NCBI RefSeq assembly: GCF_902806685.2
Contig: NC_048561.1
Location: forward strand, 2,728,001 to 2,792,000
DNA from: Maniola hyperantus
Taxonomy: Eukaryota; Arthropoda; Insecta; Lepidoptera; Nymphalidae
Length of the DNA: 64,000 bases
Reading direction: 5' to 3'
Within the stretch, counting starts at the first letter, position 1. Each line of letters starts with the position of its first letter. Made by a program: the position numbers and the translations under genes. Below, in pieces: positions 41,938 to 51,604 of the stretch. Below the pieces are notes generated by a model. That model was not told the DNA's origin, searched no databases, and saw only the letters and a list, made by a program, of their open reading frames with translations.

Positions 41938-42157
41938 AAAATCACCTGAAACTAAAACCTATTATCTAAACTATGTTCCCCAGTGGGCCAATGCTGTGTC
42001 AACCCATGCTATGCCATAATATTAAATGTCACCAAAAAAGGCTTGTACCTATTCTAAAATTGTGGTATACCTACATAGACATAACATTACCGTGCTACAA
42101 GTACACGGGTGGACGTGGCCTTGACAAGTTTTCTTTGTAGGTAGTCTGTGTGCTTAC

Positions 42158-42312
42158 CTCATCTTCATGTATTCGTACTCCGTTGTGTCAGAATGACGGA
42201 GCCGGGGGTATGAGCGGTCCGCGAGTTCTATAATCGCCGCCTTTATTTCACCGAGTTCCTGTTTCATCGGGTCCATAATCGCCGCCTTTATTTCACGTAG
42301 TTCCTGTTCCAT
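42158..42312 (-). other. Exon-like coiled-coil segment, unit 2
   Basis: Identical splice borders and frame to 18909-19063, with the doubled QEL-x-EIKAAI peptide. Confidence 0.45.
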
Positions 42313-42974
42313 CTGTTGAAAGATAATTAGGTATATATAAGCATCATCAGATTTAGATTTCTTATATAAACAACTTTATTGAAGAAAGAAAGAAAGAAAA
42401 GACGTTTATTTATACAAATTGTGCCACACATCACAACTTAAAGCTAAGAGCTGGTTATTCCGGCGCTTCTTCCACCTGAGAACAAGCAAAAGAAGCGCCG
42501 CAACAAACTGTCATATTGTGTGGCACAACCCGAAAAAAGGGTCCCAGCTCAGCATTATGCTGTATGCCTTGTTGCACAAGAACCCTGAACCGGGTGACGC
42601 CACGGAATCATAAACTAATGATAACTAAACATAACTAATAAAACACACGGAAACATAAAAAAATAAAATAAATAAAAATCACTAACTAACAACTATACTT
42701 ATTACTGACTATACTAACACAAGTCACAGACTGTAACTATACTAGTTATTTAGCACCATACATATTTTAATGTCTAATAATAGTAAAACAAAAACTAAGC
42801 ACACCTACATAATTATATTATAGGTATATAAATATTAACTTAATATAAATGTTAACACCAGGTAACAATATATAAAACACAATTACATATACATACATAT
42901 ATACATATACATGTGTACGTACACATATATAAATATATACACATAATACATGTATACATGAAACTATAGAAATG

Positions 42975-43205
42975 ATATTGCATCATCATGATCAACCCAT
43001 CACCGGCTCATTACAGTGCACGAGTCTCCTCTCAGAGTGAGAAGGGTTTTGGCCATAGTCTACCACGCTGGATATGTGCGGACTGGTAGACTTCACACAC
43101 CTATGAGAACATTATGGACAATTCTCAGGCATGCAGGTTTCCTCACGATGTTTTCCTTCACCGTTAAAGCAAGTGATATTTAATTAAATAAAACGCACAT
43201 AATTC
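42975..43205 (-). mobile_element. tRNA-SINE body without head, unit 2
   Basis: Same truncated insertion as 19700-19935. Confidence 0.75.
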
Positions 43206-43261
43206 CGCAGAGTTAGAGTTAAACTATCACTACATAAACGTAAATGGAATTGGGACTTTTT

Positions 43262-43562
43262 CATATCCGCACTCGTCACAGTCACATAATACGAATGATA
43301 TGTCTTATCATCTCTGAGGCCAGCTTGTTTAAAAAAAAAACTTCATTGCCCAGGAATTAATCGGCTTTTCATTATGACGATCATACAGCTGAACTGCTCT
43401 TAGATTTTTCAACTGTTGGACACACAAATATCCCAAGTCCTTATTAATCAAGGATTGCGTAACATTTCTCAATACCAACGTGAGGTCATTGTCACGTTGC
43501 AAATAAAAAAATACGATCCATGGCAACAAACTAGGGAACAACATTATAACTAGCACGCACAC
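43262..43562 (-). pseudogene. Array ORF E, unit 2
   Basis: Same hydrophobic-start fragment and same A-run frameshift as in unit 1, with two substitutions (VIM for IIM, DLT for DPT). Confidence 0.35.
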
Positions 43563-44040
43563 TCACGGCTGCAGAAAAATGTAAATCACACATTCCCACA
43601 CACATGTAAAATAGACATAACACGTGGAGGTGCACCGCGCGTGGAGGCCACTAAAACACGTGTAAGACACCAAGGCCACACATTAATGCTCAGTAGTGGC
43701 GCAGCGCGGCGCTGCCCACGCAAGGCCAAGCCTGACGCGGTACCGAAATAAGCATCGACGCATGACGCGTCATGTCGACACCTGCGTGACGTCAGTGGGC
43801 TGGAATCCGCGAACCGCCTTACAGATCTTCAACACCAGACTACCTGACCCCCCACACCATACAAACACACCCGAGGAGAGCTCACTCCACAAATGGACAA
43901 TATCACGAAATCGTCCCATTGCACACCATCCTCAACCTAAATTCAACTCTAACACCATACTAACACACACATCATAAAGCTCATTTTACCCTGCACAGGA
44001 TGTGGCCGGGAAACCCCATATTATAGCTACTTATATACGA

Positions 44041-44229
44041 CTAGAATGAATTTGGCCGGTTTAGTGTTCCGCGCCAGGATGCCTGCTCGCGCAAAGCTAC
44101 TGCATACTGCATTACGCTCTGCTCAAGTCGCCGCTGCTCTTCCCGCTGACGCTTCCTCTCGGTCTTGTCTCTTCCACTCGTCCTGTTGGTCCTTCCAACA
44201 TCTTTCCTCGGCTTCTCTATAGTTTCCAC
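44041..44229 (-). CDS. Array ORF F, unit 3
   Basis: Identical peptide to 28425-28613. Confidence 0.3.
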   Translation of the reverse strand: METIEKPRKDVGRTNRTSGRDKTERKRQREEQRRLEQSVMQYAVALREQASWRGTLNRPNSF

Positions 44230-44600
44230 AATTGTTTCCGGACATGGTGCTTATGTCAAGGGTATATGTGCTAATGATTGATTGTATAGGTCCTTCCTTA
44301 ATTTATATTAACTCGAAACCTACCTTATATGGACCGGTTTGCATCCCGAAAATATCGGGAATTCATTTGTGGTTAAATATGCTCGCAATAAATTAGGGAT
44401 AGTTCGAACACCATGACTTGATAATGTACCGCAATAACAATAGAACACTACGTGTGGAAATTCGTCGGCACAGCATCGTTCTAGTTGTTAAGACACGCTC
44501 ATATTAAGCACACAGTGCCGTATTTGCTTGATAGGTATGTTTTTTACCTGTATACTAAAGTAGCCAATATTCTGCCGTCGCCATCTCGCCGATTGAATAA

Positions 44601-44822
44601 TTAAAAGCCTGTTACTGGCCCGTGCACTTCGCTCACACGGTGATCATAGTGCTTCTGAGATTCTTTCAACGGAATCGCACGTTCCAAGTAGTACTGCAGC
44701 CACAGGCAAACGTGGCCCGCGCAGTAGTGATGCCAGTGGTTATCTTGACACTGGTACTCGAAATTCTCTGCACCTGGTTCGATATTGTGCCGGCAGGAGC
44801 AAGCAGAGTACTCACCCCGCAC
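44601..44822 (-). CDS. Array ORF G, unit 3
   Basis: Same Cys/His-rich frame as 28985-29206 with single substitutions (MRGEYS for MLGEYS, YDHRV for YDNRV). Confidence 0.35.
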   Translation of the reverse strand: MRGEYSACSCRHNIEPGAENFEYQCQDNHWHHYCAGHVCLWLQYYLERAIPLKESQKHYDHRVSEVHGPVTGF

Positions 44823-45072
44823 TATTAACTACTTAGATTCAGTTGCACCATAGCCGGAACCACTCATGTTGCGAGCCGAGTCAAACAACACTTGTGTGTC
44901 TGTACGTTCACCCGTGGAATAATATTCCAAGATGTCTGGATTGTTTTGATGCACGTTTGCGATGAACGCAGTGAAGCTCTCTTTAGACTCTTTGAGAAGA
45001 ATCGCCATATATCATATAATTAGTCAACCACGCAGAGACGTGCACGGTACAGAAATGATGCCAGTGGTTATA

Positions 45073-45465
45073 TCACACACGTCCAGATGATACCACTTCA
45101 TTGGGCTTCTTGTCGACGAAGTCTAGTATCGCGGACGGCCTCACAAAACCTCTCTTACCTGGCGGCGCGGCGGCCTCCAAAATAGAGTCCCGAGCAAGTC
45201 CCAATTGATCAGCAGGCGATCTTCTTCCGGCCTCGTTGCATTGAAGCTGTAGCGGACGGAGCGTGGCTTCCCGTTCAGGAACGTCAATTTTAGGATTCGG
45301 ATGGTCGCGAGAAACTTGATATGCAGTGTCGAAATGCATATATTCGCTTAGGCTGAGCGGGGGTCCATCCGGCATAGCAAGCCCGCGCATCTGAAGGTGT
45401 CCACCGGGAAAGTATGTGTTCTGTCGTGATCTTCTTGGAACGGCATGTTGAGGTCTAGATGTCAC
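45073..45465 (-). CDS. Array ORF A, unit 3: longest continuous version
   Basis: 130 codons in one frame, from MTSRPQHAVPRRSRQ to FVDKKPNEVVSSGRV, because of a small deletion near 45317 relative to unit 2. The middle part is therefore read in a different frame from unit 2, so this ORF may be a chance fusion. A small change near 45070 removes the NHWHHFC continuation. Confidence 0.3.
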   Translation of the reverse strand: MTSRPQHAVPRRSRQNTYFPGGHLQMRGLAMPDGPPLSLSEYMHFDTAYQVSRDHPNPKIDVPEREATLRPLQLQCNEAGRRSPADQLGLARDSILEAAAPPGKRGFVRPSAILDFVDKKPNEVVSSGRV

Positions 45466-45659
45466 GGGGCTTCTCTGACTAGTTGATGGTCCTTCGCAAA
45501 CGTTGACTGTTTAGTGTCCAACTACCGACTACACGCAGTCCAGTAGCTCGTTATACCGAACACATGAACTTACATGCACTTTGAAATGAAATAATATGAG
45601 GAACAGGTTTTTTATATTTAAGAACACTAACTTACAAATTATCATAAAACACTAACATA

Positions 45660-46020
45660 CGTAATGATATATACGACTAGGATGACTTTGGCCGGTTTAG
45701 TGTTCCGCGCCAGGATGCCTGCTCTTGCAAAGCTACTGCATACTGCATTACGCTCTGCTCAAGTCGCCGCTGCTCTTCCCGCTGACGCTTCCTCTCGGTC
45801 TTGTCTCTTCCACTCGTCCTGTTGCTCCTTCCAACATCTTTCCTCGGCTTTTCGACGAGCGGCTTCTCTATAGTTTCCACAATTGTTTCCGTACATGGTG
45901 CTTATGTCAAGGGTATATGTGCTAATGATTGATTGTATAGGTTCTTCCTTAATTTATATTAACTCGAAACCTACCTTATATGGACCGGTTTGCATTCCGA
46001 AAATATCGGTAATTTTTTTG
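45660..46020. repeat. Partial fourth array copy joined at a short direct repeat
   Basis: The ~38-bp block GACTTTGGCCGGTTTAGTGT (with flanks) that ends the unit-3 homology is followed by the sequence that follows the related block GAATTTGGCCGGTTTAGTGT near unit starts (28436). The junction therefore lies inside a short direct repeat present twice per unit, about 1.64 kb apart. The copy decays after about 46020. Confidence 0.8.
45677..45880 (-). CDS. Array ORF F, fourth copy
   Basis: Variant of the basic coiled-coil peptide with an inserted short duplication near its start (EKPLVEKPRK). Confidence 0.3.
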   Translation of the reverse strand: METIEKPLVEKPRKDVGRSNRTSGRDKTERKRQREEQRRLEQSVMQYAVALQEQASWRGTLNRPKSS

Positions 46021-46370
46021 TGGTTAAATATGCTCGCTAATTAGGGTAATTACAGTAATCATATTACCTGCTGCTTTGACCCACATCCATAGCACTTTGA
46101 AGGTAGCACAGGTATTCTGAGTGAACAGGAGAATATTTCATGACGCCGGAGAAGCAAGCGATGATAACAGTCGAAATACAGATATTATACTTTTATGCAC
46201 GAACGGTGCTTTCACACAAGTCGAAGTTATGGCGCTGTTTGCACGAACGGATAAAGGTAATAACTTTATCTGCTCTAAGCAGAGCAGTGAGAAAATAAGT
46301 ACAATGTATACTCGTGTTTCTGGTATCCATTACACTTTGTGGTGGACACTTTATCCATGATCGCACGTGT
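46021..46370. other. Unrecognised stretch right of the array
   Basis: A plus-strand frame at 46141-46300 (ATGACGCCGGAGAAGCAAGC start) has coding-like composition but no recognisable domain. No other feature seen. Confidence 0.3.
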
Positions 46371-46579
46371 TTAGGTTACTCGTCGCCACTGTTTTCTGGA
46401 GTTTTCACAGCGCCAGACCCCGTACTGTTCAATATACGCCAAGTTGGCCATTTGCGCCAAAACTTTTGATTTTTGCTTGGCTGCATCAGGCCCAGCAAAC
46501 CGCCCCGTAATGACTCCTCTGTTCAGCTTCACGAAGTCCACCATTAATCGCCATTCGTGATATTTCCTAAAATAAAAGT
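46371..46579 (-). CDS. Exon-like segment, possibly Myb/SANT-like, cut off by a Tc1 element
   Basis: The minus strand after an acceptor (TTTTATTTTAG at about 46570) reads YHEWRLMVDFVKLNRGVITG, then FAGPDAAKQKSKVLAQMANL and RKQWRRVT with a stop. The spaced tryptophans and helical pattern recall Myb/SANT-like transposon proteins, but this is tentative. A possible upstream exon with ATGGCATCG|GTAAGT lies at about 48315, beyond the Tc1 element, but its phase does not obviously match. Confidence 0.35.
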
Positions 46580-46586
46580 AATAATA

Positions 46587-48167
46587 CACTTAGCGGCACG
46601 GAATGTGGCCCAAACGCATTATGTGTGTTATTATCGAAATGAACTGCGAAACGGTTGTTTTTTTTCTTTGAAAACCTTTATTGTTTATTTAAATCGTAAA
46701 TGAAAATGATTAATAAAGAAAAATTGTGGCAACTTTATTAATTTTTTTATGAAATCAAAAAGAAAGACATTAAGCTCTAAATTTAACAAATGTTTATTAA
46801 TCGATTTTACAAATTAAAGTTAATGGGTACTTAACATTAGTAGCGGGTGTTTCCACCTCTGGCTCTGATGACCGCCTGCATACGATCAGGCATGCTGTGG
46901 ATGATGTTTTTTATATCCACTTGGGGTATTTCTTCCCAGGCGGCCACCAGAGCGATTTTCAGCGCACTGAGAGTCTCTGGAGGGTTGAGACTGGATCTGA
47001 GGCGTCTTTTAAGCATGTCCCAGACATGTTCTATAGGATTCATGTCTGGGCTTCGAGCTGGCCACTCCAATTTAGAAATTCTCACCTCCGAAAGATAATC
47101 ATTAACACACCGGGCAGTGTGTGGTCGTGCATTATCTTGCATTAGTTTGAATTCTTCAGTCCCAATGAATTCTACGTAGGGTAAAACATGATCTTGGAGG
47201 ACCTCTTGAATGTATCGCACTGCCGTCAAATGACCTTCAACTACCACCAACTCTGTACGTGCGTCTGTACTGATCCCTCCCCAAACCATAACAGATCCAC
47301 CATGAAAACTTACGGTTGGCCTGGTGGTGATCGGCAGAAACCTCTCTCCACACCTTCTCCATACACGTTCACGGCCATCTGGAGCTCTTAAGGCCACTCT
47401 GCATTCATCAGTCCACAAAATTTTACTCCACTGTTCGTGAGTCCAATTCGCGTGTTCGCGAGCGAACCGAAGTCGTGCTACGCGATGTTGCCGGAGGAGT
47501 TCTGGACCTCGGGCTGGTCTTCGAGCACGCAGGTCCCGTTCCTCCATTCTCCTTCTTATCGTCCGCTCACTAACATTGACCCCTCTTGCCGTTTGCAGAC
47601 GCTGCCTTATTTCAACCGCAGTAAGGAACCGATTTCTTAAAATCGCGAGAGTGATAAATCGGTCATCCTGCGCTGATGTAACCTAATCCCGCCACTTCCT
47701 GGTCTCCTTGTGTATAGGCCGGTCTGATCGTACCTTTTTAAGGCGTACCTGAGGGTTGTACGCGGTACATTTAAAAATTCAGCGATCTCCCGCTGCGTTC
47801 GCCCTTGATTGCGAAGTAACACGGCTTGAGCAACTTGAGGAGGAGTTAGAGGCATTGTGTTCCGACTGTGACCACAAAAAAAGATAACACATTAATTAAG
47901 AAACAAAATGAATTAAGATTCACCAACAATAAAATGCACATCATTTGAATAATGAATTTTAACTCACCTGTGTTTCCTGCGTTCTAACAACAAACTAACG
48001 TTAAGCGTCACAAAAGTTAAACAAATTAATTTTTTTTTTGTGCTTACCCTCTTCAATTAACAAAAACAAACGTGTTGACAAACGCCACTTGAAAATTTCA
48101 GTCACGATACCAAAATCGCCTGTTATCGGTTTGCTTATGTTTGGGCCACATTCCGTGCCGCTGAGTG
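46587..48167 (-). mobile_element. Tc1/mariner element
   Basis: 1581 bp bounded by inverted repeats CACTTAGCGGCACGGAATGT (left) and its near-perfect complement (right, CACTCAGCGG...). About 28 of 29 positions match, with TA on each side (46585-46586 and 48168-48169). Encodes one transposase on the minus strand. It seems to sit in an intron-like AT-rich gap of the SANT-like fragment. Confidence 0.92.
46837..47855 (-). pseudogene. Tc1-like transposase, nearly intact
   Basis: The N-terminal part (47855-47690) has a paired-type helix-turn-helix, QVAQAVLLRNQGRTQREIAE. The C-terminal frame (47547-46837) has the catalytic motifs LWTDECRVAL (first D), LMQDNARPHT (second D) and RSPDMNPIEHVWD (E), ending RARGGNTRY. 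Between them, 47690-47550 reads DRFITLAILRNRFLTAVEIR only after a frame change, with a stop codon near 47682. So a small lesion around 47675-47700 separates the halves. Otherwise length (about 340 codons) and motifs are normal. Confidence 0.9.
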
Positions 48168-48169
48168 TA

Positions 48170-48717
48170 TGATAATTTGTATTGAAAAGATCAACTGAAC
48201 GTAGATATATTACACTGAAATACGTCTTAGACAATGTACTTGATTCGTATGTAGGTAATTCATACTTCAAAACATTGCATATTTTGGTATGTACATGATT
48301 ACTTACCGATGCCATATTTACTGTAAGTTTCAAAGAAGTAAACTTCTTACCAATCACACCTTCAATAAAGACCAGCCAGCCGGCAAAAATCACAATTAAA
48401 ATTTTGACAACTGTGTGGTAGGTATTTACGAGGATAGCTTTAACAAAAACTTTCATAACAGGAGAATGTGGGGTAAGACGGGGCCTTTAAGGATTTCATT
48501 GAAAAAATGCATTTTTAATTGCACAATCTCAGAAGTTTAATAAAGAAAATAATAATCAGTCGTCGCTTTCATAAAAACTATATTAATCACAACAAAAACC
48601 TAATTATACTTCTAGAAATAATGAATTGAAAAAAATACTAAAAACAACCATCTTCCCCACCTATAGGGCAACATGGGGCACCCCCTTGGGTAAGATGGGG
48701 TACGGAATGTTTATTTA
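48170..48717. other. Non-coding flank
   Basis: A minus-strand open frame (48456-48001) overlaps the Tc1 end and has hydrophobic residues, but no family is recognised. The GGGGTAAGATGGGGTACGG-like words at 48480 and 48690 probably belong to the pogo-like element next to it. Confidence 0.35.
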
Positions 48718-48955
48718 GTCAACATCTTCACAAATCGGACAGATGTGGACAGCTTCAGCGTCGTCATCTACGCCTGCACAACCACAATGCACCCATTTAC
48801 CACAGCACTGACAAGTGATCCATCCTTCGTAGACTCAGAATACAAACCAGGACAGTACAAACATTTTACATCATCAGTCTCACTCTCAGATTCTTCGTCA
48901 GCTTTCTCGGTTCTTTTTGATTTTTTTGGTCTTTTTAACTGTTTTTTTTTTGTTT
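48718..48955 (-). pseudogene. Pogo/Tigger-like transposase C terminus with PHD-like finger
   Basis: The minus strand reads a lysine-rich stretch (KKTKQLKRPKKSKRTEK), an acidic stretch (ADEESESETDD) and then KCLYCPGLYSESTKDG. After a one-base frame change, WITCQCCGKWVHCGCAG and CPICEDVD then stop. The order C-x2-C ... W-x-x-C-x2-C-x2-W-x-H-x2-C ... C-x2-C is the small PHD-like finger that ends many pogo-type transposases. The catalytic domain is not found upstream, so this is a 3-prime-end relic. Confidence 0.65.
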
Positions 48956-49120
48956 CTTACTTTAAGCAGGTGCAGCTGCTAAGGCTTCTAAGAGCTACAG
49001 TGAATTGTAATTCCGATGACTATAACACTTGGTGAACTTTATTGGTTCCTTTGAATAATAAATAAATGTTTTATTTGCAAAATTGTGGGCATAACAAGTT
49101 AACAATAACACAACAGTCCC

Positions 49121-49381
49121 TTACACAATCGACTCAACCGGGTCTTGCTTCTTGCTTTTATCAATTGCTTCTAGTTTATCCGTGTCCGCTATCGTCGGGT
49201 CACCACTCACCAGTGAAGTAACTTTATAGCGATCCTTCCAGTATAATAAAGGGTAAATAAAGAAATGCAGGTACGTCATCGGAACTCGAGTTAGACTGCT
49301 AGCTTTTTTTTTGTATGCAATTTTAGCTCCTGTGTAGCTTTGGAGGCTTTGAAAGTTGGACCACAATTTTGTATAGTTCAC
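49121..49381 (-). pseudogene. Unrecognised membrane-protein-like frame
   Basis: An 86-codon frame with VPMTYLHFFIYPLLYWKDRY, a possible membrane segment followed by charged residues. Its 5-prime half lies in the duplicated block 49317-49630. No family recognised. Confidence 0.25.
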
Positions 49382-49630
49382 CTAAATAGCTTACACTTAA
49401 TATAGAACAGTGCTCAGCACTGAATAAGGTCAATGCGCCTTCAGATTCATCGCAAAGCTGCTAACTTCTTTCTGTACATTTAGTTCGATGCAATTTTAGC
49501 TCCTGTGTAACTTTGTAGTCTGAAAGTTGAAACACATTTTGCATAGTTCACCTTAATAGTCTACACTTAATATAGAACAGTGCTCAGCAATGAATAAGGT
49601 CAATGCGCCTTTAGATTCACCGCAAAGTCT
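49317..49630. repeat. Two-copy direct duplication, about 175-bp period
   Basis: GCAATTTTAGCTCCTGTGTA...ACACTTAATATAGAACAGTG...AATAAGGTCAATGCGCCTT occurs at 49317-49442 and 49492-49603, with about 10 percent divergence. Confidence 0.85.
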
Positions 49631-49639
49631 ATATGAATC

Positions 49640-50165
49640 GCCTTAAACAAATCAGTACCCTTATTATAAATGCGAAAGTGTTATGGGTGGTACTAGTGGT
49701 ATTCAATGATTACGTGACACATCACTAGCAATGAAAATGCCCATAATAAAGATTTAGTAAATATTACTATATTTCTATTAACAACGAGAAGGTAAATAGT
49801 GATATACGGTTATACAACGCATGCACATCGGTTTCTATACTACAACCACATTGGTTTTACACCTAAATTCACGTAAAAGATCACAAAACGGTACGACACA
49901 TAAGATCGCGTAAATAATGCCACGTGCGTCGCGCGGACAGGCGACACGTCGACACTCCGCGTCGAGTGCAGTTTCGGACTGTTCGAGTAATGTAATTAGG
50001 TCAACGCTTGCACCTCGCAGTCGGTTTTTTATGCCTATCTAATTTTGTAGTGCAGACGAAGATCGACGATTGCGGTGTCGACAAACTAGTCGATAAAATA
50101 GATATTATGTTGTGTGTATGTTTATATTATGTGTTTAAATATGTGTGTGTGTGGTGTAATGTAGC
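49640..50165. other. No gene; short CpG-rich patch
   Basis: A CG-rich patch at 49920-49985 (GTCGCGCGGACAGGCGACAC) is followed by GT-rich sequence. A partial SINE start (TTATAAATGCGAAAGTG) is at 49665. Confidence 0.45.
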
Positions 50166-50167
50166 CC

Positions 50168-50355
50168 ACAGTGTGTTGGTTTGTCCTTCAATCACGTCGC
50201 AACGGTGCAACGGATTGACGTGATGTTTTGCATGGATATAGATAAAGACCTGCAGAGTGACATAGGCTACTTTTTATCCCGGAAAATAAGAGTTCCCACG
50301 GGTTTTTAAAAAACCTAATTCCACGCAGACGAAGTCGCGGGCATCAGCTACTCAT
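50168..50355 (+). mobile_element. Lepidopteran SINE (Metulj/RTE-tail type)
   Basis: Ends GTCGCGGGCATCAGCTA, with the TTTTTATCCCGG box at 50271. 5-prime part diverged. Confidence 0.75.
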
Positions 50356-50499
50356 AAATAAAGAGGCGGCACGACATGGTGGAGGTGATGGGATATATTA
50401 CATTCCTCTCACCGCTCGCACTTGTTTCTTCATACCTTACCCATTGCTGTTATGTTTCCCGGACATGTGATCATCGTGGTTCACTACACGTCTTATGCT

Positions 50500-51175
50500 G
50501 CGGTGCATTACAACAAGTATCCCTAGAACAAGTCTTGACTCCATGAGGGATTTGGTTGTTAAACACCAGCAGCAGGCATACTCCCTCTTCGAAATATGGC
50601 CATCCCTCGTAATCGGAATCCTTTCTTGTAATGTTTTAAAGGTCTTGCATTGATCATTAAAATGATTTCCTTGACAGAAAATACATTGAAGTTTTCTTTT
50701 CTTAGCGTTTCGTCTTTCTCTGTTCCCTTTCTTCCGATTTCCTTTTGAATTGTTTCTTAAAATTTCCCTGACGACCTTGAAATGATTCTCGATTCCTATT
50801 CTGAAATTTCCTTTCTGGTTTCTGTATAAATTTTCCTTTATAATTACATGTTGGCTTCTTAGTCTTTACCTTCTTGTTTTGTTATCGAATGTATTCACAT
50901 GTAGAGATTGTGTAGTATAATTATCTTCTGACTTTTCTTGAACAACTTTATCGGCGTCTTCCCTAGCCGTAACTGACTTCGAGACATTTCCGTATCTGCT
51001 CAATGGATTCAGTATTTATTTTCATTTTCATTTCGTAAATGATTTCTTTCGGGAATTTCTCCATAATCCGGAAACGTAAATGATTAAGATTTATATCCTC
51101 GCCCAGCGATTTGAGCACTCTAAGGTGTCGTTCGATTTCGTTTAGTGTTTGTCTCACCTCTGTGATATTCATTAC
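50500..51175 (-). pseudogene. BEL/Pao-like gag fragment
   Basis: The minus strand 51172-50963 reads NITEVRQTLNEIERHLRVLK, then SLGEDINLNHLRFRIMEKFP, the hallmark of BEL/Pao Gag. Frames continue downstream to a zinc-knuckle-like CIFCQGNHFNDQC at about 50700-50660, C-x2-C-x3-H-x4-C. Several stops and frame changes. A SINE at 51388 separates it from what may be the same gag further upstream. Confidence 0.6.
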
Positions 51176-51387
51176 TGTTGAGGCCTTTACAGGATACAGT
51201 AGTGTGCATTAATTATGTGATTTTGTGGGTTGCGCAAACGTGTTTGGTCCCGTAGCCGTGGATTCATCCGTCCTCAGTATGTTTTCTGCGGATGTTGATG
51301 AGCCATCAATACAAGGACGGCGTAAAGCTATTAAAATTTTCTGTCCGGCTATTTTCAGTTGCGATAAATATTCTCTTCTCATTTCAA

Positions 51388-51602
51388 TCCATACTAATAT
51401 TATAAATGCGAAAGTGTGTCTGTCTGTCTGCTAGCTTTTCACGGCTCAACCGTTCAACCGATTTTGAGGAAAGGTACAAAGGTAGCTTGCAACCCGGGGA
51501 AGGACATAGGCTACTTTTTATCCCGGAAGATTTAAGAGTTCCCACAGGATTTTTAAAAACCTCAATCCACACGTACGAAGTCGCGGGCATCAGCTAGTAA
51601 TT
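51388..51602 (+). mobile_element. Lepidopteran SINE (Metulj/RTE-tail type), full length
   Basis: Starts CATACTAATATTATAAATGC, contains TGTCTGTCTGCTAGCTTTTC and the TTTTTATCCCGG box, ends GTCGCGGGCATCAGCTAGTA. Confidence 0.8.
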
Positions 51603-51604
51603 TA

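Larger units (their letters stand above)
12386..46020. repeat. Head-to-tail array of a ~9 kb unit
   Basis: Near-identical blocks recur in the same order and orientation. Unit 1 is 12386-20551 (left-truncated). Unit 2 is 28206-43821 and is about 9.0 kb after subtracting a 6.6 kb insertion at 33926-40513. Unit 3 is 43822-45698, and a partial fourth unit reaches about 46020. Units differ by scattered substitutions, homopolymer changes and microsatellite lengths (the CA run near 15890 versus 32590). A SINE is present only in unit 1, Gypsy only in unit 2, and Harbinger only between units 1 and 2. This is a segmental tandem duplication later invaded by transposons. Assembly error is unlikely given the unit-specific insertions. 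Confidence 0.85.

Noticed and set aside
12386..46020. Assembly artefact as the cause of the tandem units
   Set aside because: Units differ by many substitutions, microsatellite lengths and unit-specific clean insertions, which a false duplication would not produce. Raw reads would still be the final test.
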